Assembly: GCA_022710585.1 (NCBI GenBank)
Contig: JAKLGV010000001.1
Location: 256,131-320,130, forward strand
DNA length: 64,000 bases
Source of the DNA: Deltaproteobacteria bacterium
Lineage (GTDB): Bacteria; Desulfobacterota; Syntrophia; Syntrophales; Smithellaceae
Direction of reading: 5' to 3'
The position numbers were made by a program, and so were the translations under genes. Below the pieces are notes generated by a model. The model made no database searches. It had not been told where the DNA came from and saw nothing but the letters and a program-made list of their open reading frames with translations. Shown here piece by piece: positions 17,328 to 26,949 of the stretch; positions within the stretch are counted from its first letter, which is position 1; every line of letters starts with the position of its first letter.

Positions 17328-18098
17328 TCAAGCCGCGTGCGCCTCTTTCTGGAGGGTCTCCGTCATCTCTTCCACCAGCGTTTCCAGATATTCACTGAGA
17401 CTCCAGGCGATTTTGTGGCCGTTCACCCGCAATTCAATGCCCGACATAATTTCCTCCTGCTGCAGATATTGTATCCTGAAGCCGTTGGTAATCTGCTTTT
17501 TCAGAATCTCTTCGATTTGCCCTCTCTTCTGCTCGGAAATGGCAAAGGCGCTCTGGATAATCACCCGGTTGCCGCCGCCGCTGATGGCCTTGCGGAGCTG
17601 AACGCTTTTTTCTTCATCGAGCATCCGGATGCGCCGGAGAAATTCATCCACAATCCGGTCTTCAAGATCGGCATCCGCCAGATCGCGCAGGGCCTTGCGC
17701 GCTGTCGCGTAGAGTTGTTTGGCGGCCCGCTGACGCAATTCCGAGAAAAAAGCGTCCTGTTCCCGCAACAGCATATCTTGCCACCGTGCTTTCACCTGAT
17801 CCACGTCCACCCGGACCTTTTCCATCAGCTCTTTGCGCTTGGCTTCGGCGGCCGTGGCCGCCTCATTGAGCATCTTGTCTTTGGCCTCGCTGAGCATCTG
17901 GTTGCGCTTTTCATAAAGCTCGGCGGATTCGTTGGCCCGGGCTTTCAGATCATCAGCCTCGGCAAACCGTGCGGCAATCTTCGCTTCCCTGTCATCCATG
18001 GCCTTGATGATCCGCCCGTACAAAAAACGTTTCAGCAGATACATGAGCAACAGGAAGTTAAAGATCTGACAAAAGAAAACAAACCAGTCGATATGCAT
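17328..18098 (-). CDS. atpF: N-ATPase Fo b subunit (long form)
   Basis: Peripheral stalk subunit. Residues about 3-25 form one membrane helix (WFVFFCQIFNFLLLMYLLKRF), followed by a long charged coiled coil. At 256 residues it is much longer than the usual 160-residue b subunit, as in N-type ATPases, which lack a separate delta subunit. The frame is open nine codons upstream, but the ATG at 18098 has a GAGGGGG site and gives a start just before the membrane helix. It lies between atpE and atpA. Confidence 0.9.
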   Translation of the reverse strand: MHIDWFVFFCQIFNFLLLMYLLKRFLYGRIIKAMDDREAKIAARFAEADDLKARANESAELYEKRNQMLSEAKDKMLNEAATAAEAKRKELMEKVRVDVDQVKARWQDMLLREQDAFFSELRQRAAKQLYATARKALRDLADADLEDRIVDEFLRRIRMLDEEKSVQLRKAISGGGNRVIIQSAFAISEQKRGQIEEILKKQITNGFRIQYLQQEEIMSGIELRVNGHKIAWSLSEYLETLVEEMTETLQKEAHAA

Positions 18099-18111
18099 GG
18101 ATCCATCCCCC

Positions 18112-18378
18112 TCATTTAATGACATGGCCCCAGAAAGGATTGGCGAAAATCAGAATCATGGAGATAACGAAACAGTAAATGGCAATGGATTCAATCATGG
18201 CCAATCCGACAAAAAGTGTTCGGGTCAGAGAGTTTCTTTCATCCGGCTGCTGGGCAATAGCTGCCAGAGCCTGGGCGATGGCTGATCCCATACCCAACCC
18301 AGGGCCAATTGAACCGATTCCCATCGCCAAACCCGCTCCGATAATCGAGGCCATCGCGACCAAACTTACACTGTCCAT
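18112..18378 (-). CDS. atpE: N-ATPase Fo c subunit (rotor ring)
   Basis: Eighty-eight residues forming two membrane helices joined by the polar loop AQQPDERN. The ion-carrying glutamate is E63, followed by S64 (MIESIAIY), the Glu-Ser pair of Na+-type rings. In the Na+ enzyme of Ilyobacter tartaricus Gln32, Glu65, Ser66 and Thr67 take part in the site; here the Gln position is M30 (GPGLGMG) and the Thr position is I65. A GGAGGAG site precedes the ATG. The subunit identity is certain; Na+ versus H+ specificity is open. Confidence 0.96.
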   Translation of the reverse strand: MDSVSLVAMASIIGAGLAMGIGSIGPGLGMGSAIAQALAAIAQQPDERNSLTRTLFVGLAMIESIAIYCFVISMILIFANPFWGHVIK

Positions 18379-18405
18379 AAAAACTCCTCCTTTATAAAAT
18401 TGTTA

Positions 18406-19137
18406 TCAAGCAGTAACGCTTTCTTGTTTGACTTCCGCATGAACATGATGCTCCTCTTCAGCCGAGAGCGCCGAAGCGATATAAACCATGGAAAGAATGG
18501 CAAAAATGTAGGCCTGAATGACCCCGATGAGCAGTCCCAGGATCTGCATGACCACCGGAAACAAAAGGGGAGTAACCGCCAACAGGATGCCTATTACTTT
18601 CTCGTGACTCATAATGTTGCCGAAAAGCCGAACCGTCAACGCCAGCGTCCGGGATATTTCGCCCATGACGTGGAACGGGAAAAACACGAATGTCGGTTGA
18701 AAATATTCTTTCAGATAATGAAGAACTCCGTTGCGCGAAATGCCGTAAAACGGAACCGCGATAAAAACACAGGTCGCCAGGGCCGCGGTCGTCGTGATGG
18801 ATGATGTCGGCGCAACATATCCCGGTACAACCGCCAGCACATTCGACGTGCAGATAAAAAGGAAGAGGGTTCCCACCAGCGGGATGTAATGATCCGCGCC
18901 TTTTTTGGTCATCTCGCCGATCTCGCCACGGATGATGGAAATGATGACTTCCAGAAAGTGCTGCCACCGGGAGACATGCATCTCTGAAGAAAGATTGCGC
19001 GTGACCAGCCATGAACCGACTACCAGGATCGTCATGACTAACCACGTATACAGAATGGTCACGTTGAGCGTGATAAATCCCCAGCTCCAGAGGATGACCT
19101 GATCGGGACTGATCTGATTGAGAGTTACAATTTCCAT
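18406..19137 (-). CDS. atpB: N-ATPase Fo a subunit
   Basis: Membrane subunit (243 residues) that forms the ion half-channels. The essential arginine is in LALTVRLFGNIMSHE, and the C-terminal helix has IQAYIFAILSMVYIAS, both as expected. Four or five further hydrophobic helices are visible. The frame begins with a TTG two codons earlier, but the ATG at 19137 sits behind GAGGA at good spacing. The C-terminus is unusual in carrying an acidic, His-containing tail (EEEHHVHAEVK). Confidence 0.95.
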   Translation of the reverse strand: MEIVTLNQISPDQVILWSWGFITLNVTILYTWLVMTILVVGSWLVTRNLSSEMHVSRWQHFLEVIISIIRGEIGEMTKKGADHYIPLVGTLFLFICTSNVLAVVPGYVAPTSSITTTAALATCVFIAVPFYGISRNGVLHYLKEYFQPTFVFFPFHVMGEISRTLALTVRLFGNIMSHEKVIGILLAVTPLLFPVVMQILGLLIGVIQAYIFAILSMVYIASALSAEEEHHVHAEVKQESVTA

Positions 19138-19179
19138 ATTCAATCCTCATCCGGCGGTCTGAATTCCGCCCGGGTTTGT

Positions 19180-19491
19180 TTAATGAATCGTTTCCGCCAG
19201 ATTCTGCGGTCCCAAACTAAAGGTTAAAATCTTTCGGATGATAATAAATCCAAGCATAGCCACAGCCAGTCCTTCCCAGCGCCCGGCAATCATGATCAGA
19301 AAAAATCCGGCCATCACTAAGCCCATCCGCAGAAAAAAACTGACGATCAGAAGCCGTGACGGTTTGTCCGCTGATGGCAGCCTGCGCACCGTATGCCACA
19401 ACGCCGTAAAATAGAAGGCGCCCAGGGCCAATCCCGCGGTAAACGCTGCCAGGAGAATCAGTATCATTTGCGAATCAAGACTGAATTTCAT
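19180..19491 (-). CDS. atpR: N-ATPase accessory subunit AtpR
   Basis: About 103 residues with three predicted membrane helices, and positively charged residues at helix ends (TVRRLP, LRMGL, IIRKIL) typical of AtpR, a protein found only in N-type ATPase operons. Its role is thought to be in Fo assembly, possibly with the c ring. Several ATG codons lie close together; the one at 19491 follows GAGGATG. It overlaps atpQ slightly and precedes atpB. Confidence 0.85.
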   Translation of the reverse strand: MKFSLDSQMILILLAAFTAGLALGAFYFTALWHTVRRLPSADKPSRLLIVSFFLRMGLVMAGFFLIMIAGRWEGLAVAMLGFIIIRKILTFSLGPQNLAETIH

Positions 19492-19828
19492 CATCCTCAT
19501 CGTCCTCAATAATTTTACTGCGTACTTTTTTCACCCAATAAGCGGCGTTCAGACAGCCCACGATAACCCCGGCAACGAGAAACATCAGCGCCCATGAATA
19601 CTGACTGGGCCAGGTGCGGTCAATCCACAACCCCAGCGCTATCCCGATCAGTGTGGGAATGGCCACCGCCCAGCCGACAATCCCGAACATCCCCAGACCA
19701 AACCATACCGTCTCACCTTTATGCCGGATGCCCCTGCGTCGAAGCGCTTCTTTTCTGGCCACCTGCTCGGCAAAGCGATCCGCGATTTGCCGGCGTCGAT
19801 TTTCGGGTGTTCGTCTGATTTCAACCAT
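19475..19828 (-). CDS. atpQ: N-ATPase accessory subunit AtpQ (AtpI-like)
   Basis: A 117-residue protein with a basic N-terminal region (residues 1-40) and two membrane helices: a GLGMFGIVGWAVAIPTLIGI segment and WALMFLVAGVIVGCLNA. The GLWIDRTWPS loop between them is typical of AtpI/AtpQ. It ends in an acidic tail (EDDEDDEIQS). The position between atpC and atpR is the hallmark of the N-ATPase gene order. Its exact role is not established in the family. Confidence 0.85.
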   Translation of the reverse strand: MVEIRRTPENRRRQIADRFAEQVARKEALRRRGIRHKGETVWFGLGMFGIVGWAVAIPTLIGIALGLWIDRTWPSQYSWALMFLVAGVIVGCLNAAYWVKKVRSKIIEDDEDDEIQS

Positions 19829-19847
19829 TTTTAACCCCTTGTTCTAT

Positions 19848-19914
19848 GTTCAACGTTCTATGTCCTATGTTTCTTCCGCGTTAACTTTGAACCTTGAACA
19901 TTGAACGTAGAACG
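19848..19914. repeat. inverted TTGAAC-type repeat between atpC and atpQ
   Basis: GTTCTATGTTCAACGTTCTA (19848-19867) and TTGAACATTGAACGTAGAAC (19895-19914) are nearly complementary over 20 bases. They could fold into a long hairpin in the operon mRNA. The units are the same as in the chain at 17281-17324. Confidence 0.65.
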
Positions 19915-19920
19915 GTTTTA

Positions 19921-21691
<1,771 letters not shown>

Positions 21692-21738
21692 TTATGATAA
21701 AAATTTATGCTTTAAGATTGGAACGATACTCCCTCTCT

Positions 21739-22197
21739 TTATTTTGAAGGTGCTTCCAGCCTCATCAATTTCCAGAACTTTTTCGCGACGGCATACATAA
21801 TATAGTCAAACATCAAAATCGTCCGGCTCAAGCTTTCCATCGCCTGGCGGTGCTGAACCTCGGAGTTAAAAAGCGATTGGAATTCCGCGTAAAGCCACAT
21901 ATGTCTCCTCATCAGAATCAGCGCGTATAACGCTTCATGCAGGGGCATGCCCTCTTGATATCTTTCTTCAGCATAACGATCGAAAAGCACTTTGGCCTGT
22001 TCATATGGAGACTCATCAAAAAACATCATCTGAAAGTTATTGTAAAATTCTCTGGCCTGACTGATGATCTTTTCCTCCGGTTCATGATGATAGCTAAACG
22101 TCTTCGCGTTGGTTTTGACATCTTTGGCCCAGTGGAGGGCAATTTCTTCCGCGTTTTTCTGCGTTAAGTCTACAAGCTTTGCGGTAAAAGCTTTCAT
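21739..22197 (-). CDS. RsbRD N-terminal-like helical sensor protein
   Basis: An all-helical 152-residue protein with a pattern like the N-terminal domain of RsbRD-type stressosome proteins: ALHWAKDV near the start, FDRYAEERYQEGMPLHEALYALILMRRHMW in the middle (quoted as a region, residues about 73-102). The STAS domain that usually follows is missing. It lies just upstream of atpD in the same orientation. A regulatory or sensor role for the ATPase operon is conceivable but only suggested by position. Confidence 0.5.
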   Translation of the reverse strand: MKAFTAKLVDLTQKNAEEIALHWAKDVKTNAKTFSYHHEPEEKIISQAREFYNNFQMMFFDESPYEQAKVLFDRYAEERYQEGMPLHEALYALILMRRHMWLYAEFQSLFNSEVQHRQAMESLSRTILMFDYIMYAVAKKFWKLMRLEAPSK

Positions 22198-22559
22198 TGC
22201 CGTTTCTTCCTTTTCAAAATCCTGAGCAGCAACGACTATGCCAGAAAAAATATTTTTGTCTTTCTGACTGTATTTATCTCTTCAGGGAATCTAAATAACG
22301 GCTTCATAGGCCATGCCCGCGAAGGCGGGAATCCAGTGTTGCTCAACGTTTACAGATTTCGCCGCTCAAACCGAAATAAAATCAGGCAATAAACTTTTTA
22401 CGTTATTTGATGTCCGCGAGGATTGTTTTCAGCTTGATAAAAAACGAAATAAAGGACGCGGGGAAAATATCGGGGAAGGCTTCACCGGCAGGATATCCGG
22501 GCGTTTCTTTTTAAATACAACAGCTTATGAACAGCGACATTTATGTCACCGAACATGAC
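22198..22559. other. intergenic region with repeat and palindrome
   Basis: No gene seen. It contains copy 2 of the dispersed hairpin repeat (22313-22337) and, next to the response-regulator stop codon, an inverted repeat GCGACATTTATGTCA / TGACTTATATGTCGC. Confidence 0.7.
22313..22337. repeat. dispersed hairpin repeat, copy 2
   Basis: ATGCCCGCGAAGGCGGGAAT followed by CCAG, the reverse orientation of the element at 2011-2039. The stem is CCCGC/GCGGG. Confidence 0.75.
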
Positions 22560-22569
22560 TTATATGTCG
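22533..22569 (-). terminator. inverted repeat at the end of the response-regulator gene
   Basis: GCGACATTTATGTCA and TGACTTATATGTCGC pair with two mismatches around a 7-base loop, overlapping the final codons of the sigma-54 regulator gene. It may act as a terminator or an mRNA 3' stabilising structure, but no T run follows on the minus strand. Confidence 0.4.
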
Positions 22570-23927
22570 CCCAAAACAGATTCCCACTGAGGATTTTTTT
22601 TCATCGCGGCAATTTTCCGCTGCAGTTGGCGTACGGTGATGCCCAGAATTTGCGCGGATCTATTCCGGTCACCGTTGACGTTTTTCAGAACATAAACCAG
22701 ATGCGTTTCATCGTTTTCCTTTAATGTGCATAACTGGCGTGACAGGGAAGATTTGCCGGTGGCTGTCATGCCCAGGTGAGAAGGCAGGATGAAATTGGAG
22801 TCAGCAACCAGGACGGCATTGTTGATCATCTGCGACAGTTCCCGGACGTTGCCGGGATAGTTCCTGCTGTTGAGTAAATCCATCGCTTCCGGGCTGAAGC
22901 CGGTTATTTCTTTTTTATGGGCCTTGCAGAACTTGCGCAGAAAATGCAGGGCAAGAAGCGGGATGTCGCCCTCTCTTTCTCTAAGCGGCGGCAAATGAAT
23001 ATGAATGGATTTCAGCCGGTAGAGCAGATCCAACCTGAAATTTCCTTCCTGGCAAGCCTGTTCAACATCCCTGTTGGAAGCCGATATGACTCTCACATCC
23101 ACCCAGACAGGTTTAGACGAACCTAGCGGATAAAAAGATTTCTCCTCCAGCACTCTCAGTAGTTTGGACTGCAACCCCACCGGCAGCTCTCCAATTTCAT
23201 CCAGAAAAAGTGTTCCGCCGTCCGCCTGCTCGAAATAGCCGCGGTGCGGCGCATCCGCGCCGGTAAACGCGCCTTTGGCATGACCGAAAAACTGGCTTTC
23301 AAACATGCTGGCCGGAATGGCGCTGACGTTCACGGCAATGAATGGCCCCTGCGGCATCGGTCCCGCCTGATGAATGCCCCTGGCCACCAGTTCCTTGCCG
23401 GTTCCTGATTCACCGGTAATCATGATCGGATTGCCGCCGGCGGCCATAACCTGTGCGTACGATAAGAGCGAGCACATTCTCGGGCACTGGGTGACAATCT
23501 CAGTAAATGCCTGGGGAAGATTGCTTTTGCAAAATCCGGCCGAGGAGGAAAGGCCGATGAGCAGCCCGCGCCTTTCATAGGCTCGCTTGATGGCCAGCAG
23601 GAGCAGGTCATTATCCACCGGCTTGACCAGATAATCATAAGCTCCCAGACGCACCGCCTTGACGGTGGTGGGAATATCATCGATAGCGGTCAGAATAATA
23701 AATTCGGTATGCGGGCGATAAGGCTTCGTCGCTTCAAGCACCTGCAGACCGTCAATTTCCGGCATCAGCAAATCCAGCAAAACGATGTCAAATTCCGTTT
23801 CTCTGATTTTCGTGATCGCTTCCCTGCCGCTGGAGCAGGTATCAACATTTCGGATGCCCCGCCATTTCAAAAGACGTTTGATCGAATTCAGAGCAACTTC
23901 TTCATCATCAATAATCAGGATTCTCAT
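22560..23927 (-). CDS. sigma-54-dependent response regulator
   Basis: A 455-residue NtrC-type activator. An N-terminal receiver domain (residues 1-120, phospho-acceptor D52 in LLDLLMPEIDG) is followed by the AAA+ domain (Walker A GESGTGKE at 172-179, sigma-54 contact loop GAFTGA at 219-224, LFLDEIGELP Walker B). The C-terminus is a Fis-type helix-turn-helix (RSAQILGITVRQLQRKI). Its start overlaps the stop of the histidine kinase gene by four bases, so the two form a two-component pair. No good -24/-12 promoter was found near the PEP-CTERM genes, so its targets are unknown. Confidence 0.96.
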   Translation of the reverse strand: MRILIIDDEEVALNSIKRLLKWRGIRNVDTCSSGREAITKIRETEFDIVLLDLLMPEIDGLQVLEATKPYRPHTEFIILTAIDDIPTTVKAVRLGAYDYLVKPVDNDLLLLAIKRAYERRGLLIGLSSSAGFCKSNLPQAFTEIVTQCPRMCSLLSYAQVMAAGGNPIMITGESGTGKELVARGIHQAGPMPQGPFIAVNVSAIPASMFESQFFGHAKGAFTGADAPHRGYFEQADGGTLFLDEIGELPVGLQSKLLRVLEEKSFYPLGSSKPVWVDVRVISASNRDVEQACQEGNFRLDLLYRLKSIHIHLPPLREREGDIPLLALHFLRKFCKAHKKEITGFSPEAMDLLNSRNYPGNVRELSQMINNAVLVADSNFILPSHLGMTATGKSSLSRQLCTLKENDETHLVYVLKNVNGDRNRSAQILGITVRQLQRKIAAMKKNPQWESVLGDI

Positions 23928-26065
23928 AACTTTTGCCTTCCCGTTTCACGAATGATATTTTGCAGCTGGCTCATGCTGAAGGGTTTTTTAAGAAGATAAT
24001 CCGGTGTGGCCGCCTCTTCACCCTCCCGCTTCATGATTTTGGAATCGGACGAATACAGGATGACGCACATCAGCGGAAAACGCTCCTTGACTTTCGCGGC
24101 TAATGCCCAACCGTCTATGGAAGGAAGATTGATTTCGGAAATGAAGATATCAATCTCCGGATGAGCTTCCAGATAAGCGATAATATCTTCACACGTGTCT
24201 TCGGGTGAGCCTTGCCAGTCCAGCACATCAACAAAGCTCATTTTTATTTCGTTGAGAAACGAAGCGTCGGTATCACAGCAGAGAATGGCCGGACGAATCA
24301 TGATCGGTGTGCGGGAATCCAGCGGCAGATAGATGGAAAACCGCGTGCCGATACCGGGGCGAGAGAGAACGCCGATGATTCCGTGATGCTCCTTGATGAG
24401 TCCGTAAGAGATGGAAAGCCCCAGACCGGTCCCTTCCAGATCCCGGCGCGTGGTAAAGAACGGCTCAAACACGTGATCCAATACTTCTTTTTTCATGCCG
24501 CTGCCATTGTCTTCAATCTCAATGAGAATCGCGTTGAGCCTTTCCATGTTTCTGGCGGTAATAATAATGCGTCCTTTTCTATCCCGCGGAATGGCCTGAT
24601 GTGCGTTAATCAGAAGATTGGCGATGACCTGCTCGATCTTCTGAAAATGCCCCTGAACCGGCGGCAGATCACTGTCCACATAAATATCCACGCGCGAAAC
24701 GGTTTTGCGCACCTGAGCGCCGACAATGATCATCACGCCCCGAATGACTTCTTCAATTTTCACCGGTTTCTTTTCGACGGTTTCGTCGGTGCGTGCAAAT
24801 TCTTTCAGTCCGGAAACAACGCGCTTGATGCGCTGGGAAGCGATTTTAAACTCATCGATGATTTCCTTCATGTTGGTGCAGACTTCCACATAACCGATGC
24901 CCTTGTCGCTCCAATCCGGATGCGAGGCACCGTCGCTGGCCAGAATCGGTTCCACGGCATTCCACATTTCCTCCAGCATGGTAATGTTATTGGCGATAAA
25001 ACTGACCGGATTATTGATTTCATGGGCCACGCCCGCAACAACCTCGCCCAGCGCTTTAAGCTTATGGGATTGAATCATCTGCTGCAGACGGAATTCTCCT
25101 TCCTGCCGGATTTTCTTATCTTCCGTGATATCCTGCCACGCGCCGACCATATAACTGCGGGTCTGCTTGCCCGGGTTGATCAGGCGGCGATGATCGGAAA
25201 TCCAGCGATAGGAGCCATCCGCAACTTGAAAACGGTATTCAAGCTGCTGGATTCGCTTCTTCGTGGCCAATTGCAATTTTGCGAGAACCGTTTCTTTGTC
25301 TTCCGGATGGATGTGTTCCTGCCAGAAAAAATGATTGCCGGTAAACTGAGCGGGCGTGTATCCTGTAATTTCTTTAACCCGGTTGCTGACAAAGGTAATC
25401 GTCGCATTTTCATCCGTATGACAGGCATAGGAAACAATCGGCAGAAATTCCAGAATCAGAGACAACTGGTCTGTTGTTTCCTTCAAGGCCTTGTTGGCCT
25501 GGGTCAGTTTGCGCGTGCGTTCCCGGACTTTGATCTCCAGGTCTTCGTGAGTTTTCAGTAGTACTTCTTCCGCTCTTTTTGCCTGCGTGATGTCTTCAAG
25601 GGTTTCCACCGCTCCGATGACGGAGCCTTTGGAATTCCGGATCACGGCAGTGGTAAAACGCAGCCATTTTCCTCTTTTGCCCAGCTCGGGGAAAAAATCA
25701 GTCGCCTCGTAGGCACCTTTGATTAATGTTGATTTGATGTATTTTCCCGGATACCATTGGGGAATCTTTTTGTGATATTTATCGACAAGCAGATCGGCCA
25801 TGCATGGCCTGGCGGTTTTATAAAACGCCCGCCACTGCTGCCCGGTGCCGACAACTTCTTTGGCCTTAATGCCGCTGAGTTCCTCCAGCGCTTTATTCCA
25901 GTAGATGATCAAATGATCCCGGCCGATAATAAAGGCGGGGATGGGGGAAGAGCCGATAATGCTTTGCAGCGATTGCTGGCCGCTGCTGAATACTTCCTTC
26001 GCCCACACACTTTCGGTGCGTTTGGGATGACTTTTGACTTTCTTTTGGAGGCTTTCTTCTTTCAT
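23924..26065 (-). CDS. soluble hybrid histidine kinase with degenerate receiver
   Basis: A 713-residue cytoplasmic sensor kinase without membrane helices. Domain order: PAS (about 30-150), short coiled coil (about 165-205), second PAS (about 205-330), HisKA dimerisation domain with H348 in GVAHEINNPVSF, HATPase (NLLINAHQAI, EDNGSGM, GTGLGLSISYG) and a C-terminal receiver-like domain (about 590-713). In the receiver the phospho-acceptor Asp is Glu644 (FISEINLPSIDG), so the domain cannot be phosphorylated in the usual way. It is encoded just ahead of the sigma-54 regulator with a four-base overlap. The ligand of the PAS domains is not known. Confidence 0.93.
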   Translation of the reverse strand: MKEESLQKKVKSHPKRTESVWAKEVFSSGQQSLQSIIGSSPIPAFIIGRDHLIIYWNKALEELSGIKAKEVVGTGQQWRAFYKTARPCMADLLVDKYHKKIPQWYPGKYIKSTLIKGAYEATDFFPELGKRGKWLRFTTAVIRNSKGSVIGAVETLEDITQAKRAEEVLLKTHEDLEIKVRERTRKLTQANKALKETTDQLSLILEFLPIVSYACHTDENATITFVSNRVKEITGYTPAQFTGNHFFWQEHIHPEDKETVLAKLQLATKKRIQQLEYRFQVADGSYRWISDHRRLINPGKQTRSYMVGAWQDITEDKKIRQEGEFRLQQMIQSHKLKALGEVVAGVAHEINNPVSFIANNITMLEEMWNAVEPILASDGASHPDWSDKGIGYVEVCTNMKEIIDEFKIASQRIKRVVSGLKEFARTDETVEKKPVKIEEVIRGVMIIVGAQVRKTVSRVDIYVDSDLPPVQGHFQKIEQVIANLLINAHQAIPRDRKGRIIITARNMERLNAILIEIEDNGSGMKKEVLDHVFEPFFTTRRDLEGTGLGLSISYGLIKEHHGIIGVLSRPGIGTRFSIYLPLDSRTPIMIRPAILCCDTDASFLNEIKMSFVDVLDWQGSPEDTCEDIIAYLEAHPEIDIFISEINLPSIDGWALAAKVKERFPLMCVILYSSDSKIMKREGEEAATPDYLLKKPFSMSQLQNIIRETGRQKL

Positions 26066-26949
26066 CTTCCGTTACCCATAAATACAGCATTGAACGACAC
26101 AACAAAACAACGAATCGTACCTGAAACAATTTTCCGCGGTGAAGATGATAATATTGATAATGATTTATTTTTATTATATTGAAGGCAAGTCGCGTGTCAA
26201 GGAATTTGAAAACGCAGGACACATTCCTCTAGCCCGGCGGATGCCGAATGCACCGGACAAGTTGCTGAGGACTCCGTTATTTTATCCAAAATATTTCGGT
26301 TCAAGAATCTATTCTTGACATGACTTTCGGTAGCCACATGAGGCTTGCCTCGGTCATTAGTTACATCTACAAAGTCTTAACCTTAAACCGTCTATGGTTT
26401 GAAGAGTACGGATTGAAAGGCTGAATTTACACCAAATATACCGGTAGTCATCCTTTTAGGAATTATAACTCGCAACAGATTGTCAAAATTCTTTACAGTG
26501 CGGAAATAGTGTAAATAACCACATTTATTATATAATCATCGAATATTTACAATTATCCACCGCTTTTTGCCACTTCCAGTGAGCGGTATTCCTTACAGAA
26601 TACTTTTTGCTATCAAAACCTCAAATGTTTGTGATCATTAAATAAAAAAAGAAACAGCCGCATTGCCGAACATTTTGAATGTCGGAAATCTTTACAATTA
26701 TTCACTTCCCACAAATCACGATTCTGTAATTCTCTTTCATTTCAATTAGTTATAATATGGCATGAAAATTGAAGTAGTGTCTATTGGGGAATTGTTTCTC
26801 CTTCACCACTTCATTCTCACACTGCACGTTGCCGGAACATCCAGCCGTATGCGGGTGAATGGTTTTTTCTCTCCCTGTTTTCAGTATCGATTTTTTCTTG
26901 CTGTGTGCATTGAACGGGCAAATATCAATACAATGATTAGGAGGTTGCC
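26066..26949. other. long AT-rich intergenic region
   Basis: No convincing gene. It contains copy A of the roughly 95-bp repeat (26327-26425), several TTTACA/TGTAAA boxes (near 26493, 26511, 26546, 26690, two as TTTACAATTATYCAC), a TATAAT at about 26751 without a good -35, and an untranslated leader with the near-complementary GAAGTAGTG / CACCACTTC. The pattern suggests an activator-dependent promoter for the PEP-CTERM genes. Confidence 0.6.
26327..26425 (+). repeat. roughly 95-bp dispersed repeat, copy A
   Basis: The right half (AAGTCTTAACCTTAAACCGT and following) is almost identical to copy B at 30068-30152. It contains the palindromes GAGGC-TT-GCCTC and AAACC-GTCTAT-GGTTT. The left halves match with small deletions. 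It resembles a REP-type or MITE-type element. Confidence 0.7.

Noticed and set aside
24212..25561. 449-codon plus-strand frame opposite the histidine kinase
   Set aside because: Antisense shadow of a clearly coding gene, with no motif, start site or codon support.
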